Assembly: GCA_030247855.1 (NCBI GenBank)
Contig: JAPDRN010000121.1
Location: 1-64,000 of the forward strand
DNA length: 64,000 nucleotides
Direction: 5' to 3'
Source: Knufia peltigerae
Lineage: Eukaryota > Ascomycota > Eurotiomycetes > Chaetothyriales > Trichomeriaceae
Shown here: in pieces, positions 33,851-43,488 of the stretch
Numbering within the stretch: position 1 is the stretch's first letter
How the letters are laid out: every line of letters starts with the position of its first letter
Notes under the pieces: model-generated
Seen by the model: only the letters and a program-made list of their open reading frames with translations
Database searches by the model: none
Told to the model about the DNA's origin: nothing
Translations under genes and position numbers: made by a program

Positions 33851-34939
33851 ATGATCACAAGCATTCTTGCTCGGCCTTTATTACGCCAGCAAGCTCCTCT
33901 CTCCCGCATCGACACTCATCTTCGGAAGTCCATCATGTCTCAGCGGCAAGCCTTCTCCTCCTACTTTGTGACGCCCAAAGAAGTCAACGACGCAATGAGG
34001 CAGAATGCTCCCACGACTATATCCACGTCTCCGAAAGTCATCCCCATCTGTGCAGCATGGTTCATGCCGAACGACCCTGAGAAGAGAACTGGCCTTGAGA
34101 TCTTCAAGAAGAGCAGAATACCGACTGCGAGGTTCTTTGATATTGACGAGATAAAGGACAAGGAATCGGAATATCCGCACATGCTCCCCACATGTGACGA
34201 GTTTGCCAACGCCATGTCCAAGCTCGGTGTCAGGAAGGAGGATGAGCTGGTTATCTACGACACTGAAGAACTTGGATTATTCTCGGCGCCTCGAGTTGCA
34301 TGGACGATGCGCGTATTTGGTCACCCAAAGGTCCATGTGCTGAACAATTTCCGCCTCTGGGTCAAGGAGGGCTGTCCTGTTGAGACCGGACCGCCTCAGA
34401 TTCCGAACATCACTAAATACCCAGTGCCTAGTTACAACACGGACATGGTGGTGAAGTTTGCCGAAATGAAGACCATTGGCTATGATCATGGAAAAGAAGG
34501 CGCCGAGGATATACAGATCTTGGACGCTCGGCCAAAGGGTCGATGGGAAGGGAAAGACCCAGAGCCTCGACCTGGTCTTAAGTCTGGACACATGCCAGGC
34601 TCAACAAGCCTCCCATTTACTGAGCTGCTTGACCCGGAAACAAAGACGTTACTGCCCAAGGAAGAGTTGATCAAAGTCTTTGAAGCTAAGAACATCGATT
34701 CTAAAAAGCCGATCATCACCAGCTGTGGCACCGGGGTGACAGCAGCCATCATTGAAGCTGCTCTCAAGGAGGCGGACTTTGGAACAGAGAATGATCGAAG
34801 ACTATATGATGGTAGCTGGACGTGAGCAACCCCTTCCCCGACTCGTGGCTCGTTTAGAAGACTAATGTTGCATAGGGAGTGGGCCTTGCGAGTATCGCCT
34901 ACCAGTGGCCTGATCCAGTCCAGCAAGGTTTCACAATAA
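33851..34939 (+). CDS. TUM1: 3-Mercaptopyruvate/thiosulfate sulfurtransferase (two rhodanese domains)
   Basis: Two exons, 33851-34821 and 34876-34939. The second exon completes the usual GSWTEW..R ending. The first in-frame ATG at 33851 gives an Arg/Leu-rich leader (MITSILARPLLRQQAPLSR) typical of mitochondrial import. A second ATG at 33935 (MSQRQAFSSYFVTPKEV) would give a cytosolic form, as for yeast Tum1. The inactive N-terminal rhodanese domain carries the FFDIDEIKD motif. The C-terminal domain has the active-site loop SCGTGVTA with the Cys nucleophile. Tum1-type proteins pass sulfur to the Uba4/Urm1 tRNA-thiolation pathway and degrade mercaptopyruvate. Confidence 0.88.
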
Positions 34940-35425
34940 GCCGGTGGCAGCTGCTCGCATCTTTTCGAACAAGTATTGAGGCGCATGGTGCAATGAATTC
35001 GTTGCCGCGTATGAATTGACGGTGGCTTGGGACGTATGCCGTTAGCGACGGCGTAAAGGCGTTTTATTGATTTTCATTTTCATTTTCATTTTCATTTCAT
35101 AGGCTGATATGGTTTTCCAAATCCAATCCCCTCCGTCATCTGTGCTGTGCTACTTTTCCAGCAGCTTGTAACTCGTGTTCGAAAGTGTTCATTTGCCCAC
35201 TCGTATAGATAGTTGTGGCAGAAATCCGATTGGCGGAGCGAACTCATTCCTCCGCACGGAATGGTCAAGCTGCAGATTCGAGCCCGAAAGAATTAATTAT
35301 CCATGTTCATTCTTGACCCAAGCCTCGTGTGCAAAGCAATTCTGCTACCTGTGTCGGTCCGTGTATCCGAGGCTCTTGCAGCTTGTCAATTCTATTTCTA
35401 GCGCTTCGGTCGATGTCTCGGTGAC
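34940..35425. repeat. Intergenic with (TTTTCA)n microsatellite
   Basis: The hexamer TTTTCA is repeated about four to five times at 35071-35100. The rest is the promoter of the IleRS gene, with no further gene seen. Confidence 0.7.
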
Positions 35426-38400
35426 ATGACCCAAGTAGCTAAAGATGCGGCCAAGTTTCTGAAGAGCACTCTACGTCTGCCTTCTTCGACGTTTCCACCT
35501 CGACCACATCCTACGGATGTCGCAAAATACCTCCCAAAATGTACCGATGAGCTCTATGCATGGCAGCGACGCGAGAGGCCTGCCTCGAACACCTTTATCC
35601 TCCATGACGGACCTCCCTATGCGAACGGCGATCTGCACGTCGGACACGCGCTCAACAAGATTATCAAGGATATAATATGTCGATCTCGGCTTGCGGAGGG
35701 CAAAAGGATAGACTATGTTCCTGGATGGGATTGCCATGGGCTGCCTATCGAGCTCAAAGCGTTGGAACACCATGGCTGGGCTCGTGGACAAGGGGTCGAC
35801 CCTGTGGCCATACGAAAAGCGGCGCGCAAGTTTGCCTATAAGACGGTCGACAAGCAGATGGCAGGATTCCGGTCTTGGGGTGTAATGGGTGACTGGGAAA
35901 ATCATTGGCTGACCATGCAGAAGGACTTTGAGTTGAGGCAGTTGTCCGTGTTCCAAGCCATGGCAGAGCATGGCTTGATTTATCGCAAGAACAAACCTGT
36001 GTACTGGTCACCGTCTTCCGGGACGGCTCTCGCGGAAGCAGAGCTCGAATACCAGGAGGACCATGTGTCTAATGCGGCTCTGGTCAAGTTCCAGCTTAAT
36101 GGCAGGATCACTTCTGTCGATGAGCCAGTTTATGCACTGATCTGGACCACCACGCCCTGGACTCTGCCTGCCAATCAGGCCATCGCGATCCATTCAGGAC
36201 TTCAGTACTCCCTAGTGCGGCTGGGTAGCCATGGACTGATCATCGTAGCGCGGTCGAGAATACAATACCTCGAAGAAACAACTGGGCATCAGGCAGAAAT
36301 TGTAATGGAAAACATACCCACCGATCAAGTTTTACAGAGCACCTACTCTGGTATTGCACAGCTAGCGTCAGGTCCAGAAAGAAGACCCGTCATACACGCG
36401 GACTTTGTCTCTGCTGATAGTGGTACCGGCCTTGTTCATTGCGCACCAGGCCACGGCATGGAAGATTACGAGGCTCTGCAACCTCTGATCAAGAGTGGCA
36501 GCGTGTCGGTGAAAGCACCGGTCGACAACCTCGGCCGCTTCGACGACACTGCATCTCCAAGTGACCCTAGTATGCTTGCTGGGAAGTATGTTTTCAAGGA
36601 AGGGAATCAAGCCGTGCTGAATTTGTTACAAATGGAGGATCTCCTGGTGCACCAGCACAGCTACAAGCACAAGTACCCGATCGACTGGAGGACCAAGGAG
36701 CCTGTCATCATTCGTGCGACCGCACAATGGTTTGCTGAAATTTCAAAGATCCGAGCCGACACATTAAGCGCTCTCGATAGTGTGCAATTCTTCCCTGAAT
36801 CGGGGAGAAGTCGACTCCGGAGTTTCGTCGAGAACAGAAGCGAGTGGTGCATATCTCGTCAGCGCGCTTGGGGTGTGCCTATTCCTGCAATCTACCACAA
36901 ATCCACGGGCGAGGCGGTTCTGACACCTGAAAGCGTCACACATATCACCAATGTCATCAAAGAACGTGGTATCGATGCTTGGTGGTCGGACGCACCAGAC
37001 GACCCAGCATGGATCAGTCCTGGACTTTCATCCGACACAACTGGCTTTGTCCGCGGCACAGATACGATGGACGTCTGGTTCGATAGTGGTACCAGTTGGA
37101 TGTATATGCTCAAAGATCAGGACAACTTTAAGCCTCGGTCAGGTCCCCTGGCAGACGTCTACATGGAAGGTACAGATCAGCATCGAGGCTGGTTCCAGTC
37201 AAGTTTGCTCACGAACATTGCCTATCAGAAGTCCACGCACCCGGACGCTTCTTCGTCTCACGCTCCATTTCGTATCCTCGTCACACATGGTTTCACACTC
37301 GATGCGCACGGCAAAAAGATGAGCAAGTCTCTCGGTAATGTCATTGCACCAGATCAAATCATTGCCGGCATTGAGCCAGCTGTCAAGCCTACTGCGAAGA
37401 AACAGAAACGAGAAAACCACCCCCTGGGACCAGACGCGCTGCGGTTGTGGGTGGCCAGTAGTGAGTGGACGAAGGATGTGGTGATCAGCGAGAAGGTGGT
37501 TTCTGCGGTGCATAACGCTCTGGACAAATACCGGCTTACCTTCAAGATGTTGTTGGGCATGCTTGCAGACTTCGACCCGGCCATGGCAGTTCCGTACAAT
37601 CAGATGTCGCGACTGGATCAGATCGCCATGCACCATTTATACTCTGCAGGCACAGCTGTTCGAAAGGCATACAGTGACTTGGAATTCCACAAGGCGGAAA
37701 GTAGTCTCTATCGCTGGGTTGCGATGGACTTGTCGAGTTTTTACTTTGAGGCGATCAAGGATACAATTTATTGTGACAAGCCTGCCAGCGAGAGAAGATT
37801 GAGTGCCCAGACAGCTCTACACCATATTTTCTGTCAGCTGCAGGAGATGTTAGGTCCAATCACTCCCTTGCTCGTCGAAGAGACTTGGGCATATGCACCA
37901 GAAGCATACAAGACAGGTATGGAACATCCGCTGAAAAGGGTATGGGGAAATCTACCTCAGAGGTGGCATGACACACGACTTCAGAAGACACTCCCAGCAC
38001 TCATGGCTATTAAATCGAGCGTGAACGGTGCACAAGAAGGTGCGAGAACGAGCAAATTAATGGGACAGTCATTGGCGTCGGATGTGACTCTCTATCTCTC
38101 GAGTGCTGTGGACGTGTCGAGTATTCCGGAAGAGACATGGAAAGAAATTCTAGTTGTGTCGGGGTTTCAGATACTACATGGAGATGGTGAGCAACCTGGA
38201 AATACTGGGGATCTAAATATGCAGGATGGGGGTAAATGGGCCAGAGCAAATGAGATTGTGTCGACCACCGGAGAGAAGATCGGACTTGCTCTAGTCCAGA
38301 ATCCTCAAAAGGACAAATGCTCAAGGTGTTGGAAATACGTGGTGGGATCTGAGGAGTCAGAGACTTCGACGCAATCATCTGAGACGAGCGCGTCAGGTGA

Positions 38401-38452
38401 ACCTCCTCTTTGTGACCGATGTACAGATGCTGTTGCAGAGTTTCGCCAGTGA
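35426..38452 (+). CDS. ISM1: Isoleucyl-tRNA synthetase, mitochondrial type
   Basis: Intronless, 1,008 residues. It charges mitochondrial tRNA-Ile. Class I signatures: HVGH in NGDLHVGHALNKIIKD (about residue 75) and KMSKS in HGKKMSKSLGNVIAPDQI (about residue 632). The PGWDCHGLPIE and TTTPWTLPANQAIA blocks and the CP1 editing region are present. The C-terminus ends in a bacterial/organellar zinc motif (CSRCWKYV ... CDRCTDAV). Length and this zinc finger separate it from the cytosolic enzyme. The N-terminal 25 residues (MTQVAKDAAKFLKSTLRLPSS) are a plausible import signal. Within the linker before the anticodon domain a Lys-rich insert (PTAKKQKRENH) interrupts the ILE-specific region. Confidence 0.95.
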   Translation: MTQVAKDAAKFLKSTLRLPSSTFPPRPHPTDVAKYLPKCTDELYAWQRRERPASNTFILHDGPPYANGDLHVGHALNKIIKDIICRSRLAEGKRIDYVPGWDCHGLPIELKALEHHGWARGQGVDPVAIRKAARKFAYKTVDKQMAGFRSWGVMGDWENHWLTMQKDFELRQLSVFQAMAEHGLIYRKNKPVYWSPSSGTALAEAELEYQEDHVSNAALVKFQLNGRITSVDEPVYALIWTTTPWTLPANQAIAIHSGLQYSLVRLGSHGLIIVARSRIQYLEETTGHQAEIVMENIPTDQVLQSTYSGIAQLASGPERRPVIHADFVSADSGTGLVHCAPGHGMEDYEALQPLIKSGSVSVKAPVDNLGRFDDTASPSDPSMLAGKYVFKEGNQAVLNLLQMEDLLVHQHSYKHKYPIDWRTKEPVIIRATAQWFAEISKIRADTLSALDSVQFFPESGRSRLRSFVENRSEWCISRQRAWGVPIPAIYHKSTGEAVLTPESVTHITNVIKERGIDAWWSDAPDDPAWISPGLSSDTTGFVRGTDTMDVWFDSGTSWMYMLKDQDNFKPRSGPLADVYMEGTDQHRGWFQSSLLTNIAYQKSTHPDASSSHAPFRILVTHGFTLDAHGKKMSKSLGNVIAPDQIIAGIEPAVKPTAKKQKRENHPLGPDALRLWVASSEWTKDVVISEKVVSAVHNALDKYRLTFKMLLGMLADFDPAMAVPYNQMSRLDQIAMHHLYSAGTAVRKAYSDLEFHKAESSLYRWVAMDLSSFYFEAIKDTIYCDKPASERRLSAQTALHHIFCQLQEMLGPITPLLVEETWAYAPEAYKTGMEHPLKRVWGNLPQRWHDTRLQKTLPALMAIKSSVNGAQEGARTSKLMGQSLASDVTLYLSSAVDVSSIPEETWKEILVVSGFQILHGDGEQPGNTGDLNMQDGGKWARANEIVSTTGEKIGLALVQNPQKDKCSRCWKYVVGSEESETSTQSSETSASGEPPLCDRCTDAVAEFRQ

Positions 38453-39826
38453 AGCGACTGAACGGATCAAACGAAGATATCCCTGTACCAACAACATATT
38501 ACTCGCAGTTAGCTTGTTGCATCTTTACTCCAATGTGAAAGGAAACAGTGTCCCACTACCGAGTATTTCCGTGTGTCATGGTTCAGGGAAGATTGGCGTG
38601 GAGTATGGCGCTTCTGGAATGGTTTGCACGACAATTTCTGCTGGTCATGGGGTTTTGACGTGCGGTGAGAAATACCTGGTGTATGGCCGCTTATTCAAGG
38701 GATGAGGTTGGTGTGTGGGGGGGGGAACGTGGCTGTGGCTGACTAAATGATTGACATGTTCAATCAACCAACTTCTTTCTTGGTTTGGCTGGTGTATCGT
38801 TCGATGGGCGATCAAGTCTTGATGTGAAGATCTGAGGATTACTAGAGCCATCGAATGCTAATACTCGTAAGTCAGTAATGTCGTACCCGGTGGCGGTGTA
38901 TCAACCATGGAATCTGATGCTGGACTGCTTGGTTTTTCCGACGTCATGAAAGCATGCATTGCGGATAGCTCGACGGTCTAGCCTCCCGCCTCCAACCAGG
39001 GGTGGTACGAGCGATCTGCTTTTGGGGGGGAGTAACATGCAGCTAACCGCGGCGTCGGCTTGCGGTCTGATACAAGTACTGCACACGGTACATCTGTCAA
39101 TGACTGTACGATTGAGCGATTCGATTCCTGTGACGTTGCCGAAGTCGCTGGAGGAGACAATTGTAGCAAGTAATTCACCATCAATTAAGGGTAATAAGGG
39201 GAGGTATTCCCTCCTTACGGAGTACATGCTCGGTACTTACAGGGCACGCTGAGGGCGCTGAGGGCGCTGTATGTAACGAGTACAACGAGGTGGACACTCC
39301 AGGCCTCTAGGCGTGGCTGGTGCAACAATCACAGCCTCTGAATGGTCACCTCTGACGCTCGCCCCCTGGTCGATATAGCGCTGCCCCGCATCATGCACAA
39401 CTTTGACCTCATCGCAGCTTTGGGGCCTTTGAAACACAATCACCAGTCAGAAGTCAATCGGCGGATTCGATGGGTGATCAGTGAACAAGACTGACGATGT
39501 AAAGTAATGCAGTGATGGTCTATGCCTGGCACGCTCACCAGCCAACAAGCTGTCAGCAATCAGACACTCCTCCTTCCTCTTCGTCATCGTTACTCGCCAT
39601 CGTCTCTTTCTTCTCCTCAAATAGACTGGGCTCCTTCCCAAAGCACTGACTCGTACCCAGTCACCTCATCCTCGTACCTCTTTGACTGCTGCCTTCTGAC
39701 TTCTTTTCCCTCTCTCGTCTTTCTTCTCAACCACTCTCACGTCCCTCGACAGCATCTACTCTTCCTACTTGACACTGCACACCTCTTGAACTTGGTCTCT
39801 GCATCACCTCTCTACTCATCGTCAGC
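38453..39826. other. Intergenic and opsin promoter, 1.4 kb
   Basis: No supported gene. Near 39240-39270 the unit GAGGGCGCT occurs twice in tandem. A perfect TACGGAGTA lies at 39216-39224. From about 39530 to 39826 the plus strand becomes strongly pyrimidine-rich (CT-blocks with short A/G gaps), which is typical of a highly expressed gene's core promoter and 5' leader. Confidence 0.5.
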
Positions 39827-40929
39827 ATGATTGTGCATCCAGACATGCTCAAGTCGGTGACTCCCACCTCCTCGGTGGCTCCAATTCCCACCATCATCCC
39901 AAACCCTGTCATCACGGTCGAGGCTGGTGACATGGGCAGGAGAACTCTCTGGTATTTCTTCTCCCAATACTACAGACAAGTCTAGCCACTGACAAGACGC
40001 TCTTCAGGGTTGTTGTCGTCCTTATGGGCCTCTCTTCTCTTGCCTTCTATGGCATGGCTTTCCGTGTGCCTGTGGTATGTCCAGTCCTGCCTTCACTGAC
40101 CGAGGAACCACGTGCTGACAATCCCTAGCAAAAACGTCTCTTCCACATCCTCACTGCCTTCATTACCACCTTTGCATTCATCTCCTACTTTGCCATGGCT
40201 ACTGGTGACGGCGTGAGCTACAATACCTACACTGAGACCATCCACCACAAGAAGGTTCCAAACACATACCAGGACTACAGGAGAGAGATCTATTATGCAC
40301 GCTACATTGACTGGGCTATCACCACCCCACTTCTCTTGCTCGACTTGTGTCTTCTTGCCGGTCTGAGTGGTGCCAACATCTTGGTTGCAGTTGTTGCCGA
40401 TGTCATCATGATCTTGACAGGATTGTTTGCTTCTTTCGGCAGCAAGAGCAGCCAAACCTGGGGATGGTATGCTTGGGCTTGCATTGCCTACCTGGTGGTC
40501 GTCTACCAATTGGCTTTCAATGGCCGCACAGCCGTTGCCAACAAGGACAGCAAGACCAAGGCCTTCTACGCTTCTATTGCTGGTTTCACCCTTATCTTGT
40601 GGACCATCTATCCAATGTGAGTGCTTTCTGGTATGCTGACTGTACATTTACTGATAATTATGTAGAGTTTGGGGTCTGTCCGAGGGCGGCCATGTCATCA
40701 ACGTCAACCAGGAGATCATCGCCTATGCTGTGCTAGATATCCTCGCCAAACCAGTATGGGTCAATTTACAGTTCTCTTGAATTTTACTGACTTGTCTTAG
40801 GTCTTTGGTTTCTGGCTCTTGTTCACTCATGATAGCATGTCGAGCACCTCTCCATCTCTTGAAGGTTTCTGGTCTCAAGGCTTTGGCAGTCAGGGAACTC
40901 TCCGAGTGGGTGATGATGACGAAGCATAA
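39827..40929 (+). CDS. Microbial (type I) rhodopsin, proton-pump type
   Basis: Five exons: 39827-39951, 40008-40074, 40129-40616, 40666-40753 and 40801-40929, 298 residues, seven membrane helices. Helix C reads YARYIDWAITTPLLLLDL and carries the equivalents of bacteriorhodopsin Arg82, Asp85, Thr89 and Asp96. Helix G reads AVLDILAKPVFGFWLL, with the Asp212 and retinal-binding Lys216 equivalents. SEGG and NQE supply the proton-release glutamates. All pump residues that I can align are thus kept, as in CarO and Leptosphaeria rhodopsin; NOP-1 differs at the Asp96 position. The C-terminus may be spliced in two ways (see findings). No carotenoid gene lies in the window. Confidence 0.93.
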
Positions 40930-41809
40930 ATGCATCTACTGATCTTGTTCAGGTTGGTGATGACGACTAAATTGTTCATACCACTCGTGGTTTCAATGAC
41001 TGTGGACCAGAAGATCGATGGGGTTGAAATGTCAGCAAATGGAGAAGAGCGAGGGAGAGTGGAGATGACAGGTGTGAACTGTGTGGTAGTAATGAGGAAC
41101 AACTCATGACAGCGACGATATGCTCATGGTACAGGCACAATGGCTTTTTACTTCCATCATGATTAGGAGACTTGTGAGGAGAAGGTCCAGCATTCTGGAG
41201 TCTGTGGGCTTTCTGAAGGCTCGCAAGGCTCAGCCAACTAATTGTACATTAGCATCCTTTCCTTAAGGCATATCCAGAATCGGCGTCAAGGTTGTTTGAC
41301 CCAAATATTATGATTAGCGAACTGGAAGCATGCACCATGTTAACTGTGCAGACCAAACCTTTTCTATTTAATATTCTGCTGACTCTAGGTCGTACGTGGT
41401 ACTGTTATATTCTGGGTTTACAATGTAAGTGTGGACGAAATCGCGAAGCATATCTGGAGCGACACAGTCTCAAGCATGGCTCAAGCAGTGTAACCAGGTT
41501 TTTTACGAGTGTAAGGGTTATTAATGACTTTCCTTCCCTTTCAAGATTCTTGCAATGCTGGGAAATCATTGGTGGTTGCCTGGCTGAAATACTCGTGACT
41601 TGTTTCTCACGTCACCTTTTTTGAGCCTCTGTTGATTTTTGTTCTCATGTACACAACACTTTCTTCCTAATTGTGTTTGATACCACGAAGAAAACAATTC
41701 TACCGATCCAGAATCTTGATTCACCTTGTTGCCTCGTCTCTTGAGAAAAGGTTCTCAACCTCAATAACCTCTCGGATTTCTTCCATTCTCTTTCCTGTTC
41801 CTCCTCATC
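40930..41809. other. Intergenic, 0.9 kb
   Basis: 3' flank of the opsin gene and promoter of the secreted-protein gene. No supported gene. The first 41 bp (40930-40970) may be an alternative last opsin exon. Confidence 0.45.
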
Positions 41810-42592
41810 ATGGCTTCCGCCTACGAACACCCGTGGTTCTGGTCCACCTTCATGGTCATGGCGATGCTTGTTCTTCATCTACCTGTCGTTGTGGCAGCTC
41901 GAGTTGACATTCGGTGAGTTTTCCTTTCTCTCGTTTACAGGATTGGCTTCTAGTTGGCACCACCACCACCACCATCACCAACAGTACTACTCGTAGTGTG
42001 ACATACTGACAATGTCGAAATGGAACAGTGCGATTTCTACCGACACTCCTCCTGCTCCAATCGTTACCAAATCATCATCTGCCACTCGTACCGACGGTTG
42101 TACTTTTACTGCATTCACCGAACCGGTCATCGCCATAGGCCCTACCAAGACCGAATACACCTTGACCACTTACACTTCGGCCTTGTATGATTGTGATGGA
42201 TGTGAAGATATTGATGTGGTTGTCTTGGGTCACATTTTTGTGGTACGTACACTCTTTTTTTCTTTAACTTACTGTTCAGTACACTATCTATCCTATTCCG
42301 TCACCACCTCACTACATCTATTTGAACGTGGTCGTGGCGTATATGTGTGTGTGTGTGTGTGTGACACTGTCACCATCCTCCTCCTCCTCCATTTTTTTCT
42401 TGTATGTCAGTGTTTTCTGCTTGACTTACATCGCTGACCTTTTTTTTGGGCTATGTGTGTGAATAGAAAGCAAGTTTCACCACAACTGTGACCGCAACAA
42501 ACGCTACAACCATCACCAATGCTCGTTGCAGCCCGACTCCTCTACCTACTTCTTCTGCTTCTCTCGTGTCTATTTATGGACGTAATGATTGA
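41810..42592 (+). CDS. Small secreted cysteine-containing protein, hypothetical
   Basis: Three exons, 41810-41913, 42029-42242 and 42467-42592, give 147 residues. The N-terminus (FWSTFMVMAMLVLHLPVVVAA) is a signal peptide, with cleavage probably after VVVAA-R. The mature part is Thr/Ser-rich with four cysteines (TDGCTF, YDCDGCED and NARCSP), enough for two disulfides, and ends YGRND. No enzyme motif is visible and I do not recognise the family. The 224-bp second intron contains a (GT)n run and CTC repeats, unusual for these short fungal introns. It may be a cell-wall or effector-like protein, but that is only a guess. Confidence 0.6.
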
Positions 42593-43488
42593 ACCCGTCG
42601 CTTGTTTATCACACACGACCACCTTTTGTAGGATGGGAGACATTTTGCCAGATGGGACATACTCAAGTCTGATATGATTGAGTTTCCAAGAGAAAACATT
42701 CGAATGAACACAAGACACAGACTCAGAGATGGTGTACATCTTTTAAGCCTAAATGAAGGAATACAGGTAACATGTGATACTACTCGGTATCAGTATCAGT
42801 ATGGGTTATCACTATCACAAATCACCGTGGCCCAACAACGACAGACTTTGCATCACTAGTCTGGTGTGGCGGCAAGGGTTGATACCAAGTCATTCCTTTT
42901 TAACAGACATTAATCAATATGCTGGTGGGAAACATGGTGATGGAGATGGAGATGGAGACTCGAGAGTCGAGAGACAAGGTCTTTGCAAAAAAAAAAACAA
43001 TGGAAGACACTGAGAGAAGTGCTGCAACAATCAAATGGGTCATGGTGGTATCTCATGTGTTTTGATCAAAAACTATTGAGTGATTACCAGACAGTTGCTG
43101 TGTTTTTTAGAAAATGAAACGAGAAAAATACTATGGAATACCATACTATCATTGCATGTTTTCTGTTCATCGTACATGTGGTATCGATGATGCTCGTTCG
43201 CATACGGGTATGGTAGGCCAAAAGATTCAATGCTCACTTCCCGGTGGTTTTCCCATCAACTACTTGACTGCAGCAACTGACTTGGTAGGTATTTCCCCCT
43301 TGAATTTATTCTCGACACTTTGACAAGAGTCCTCAACTTCTCCCTTTGATTTCTCTTTTCTCATTCGAACAAAAAGTTAACCTGGTTGATCCTGGACTGA
43401 CTGGATACCACTGCCCTTTTGTTTTTGGTTCTTGCCCTTTTTCCCCTTTTGATCGTCCATCCCCATACGAAAGTATCTACCTAGGTAG
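42593..43488. other. Intergenic with 16-bp match to 18S rRNA 5' end
   Basis: No supported gene. At 43379-43394 the sequence AACCTGGTTGATCCTG equals the first bases of eukaryotic 18S rRNA; the match ends there. Short (GGAGAT)n repetition lies around 42938-42956. Confidence 0.55.
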
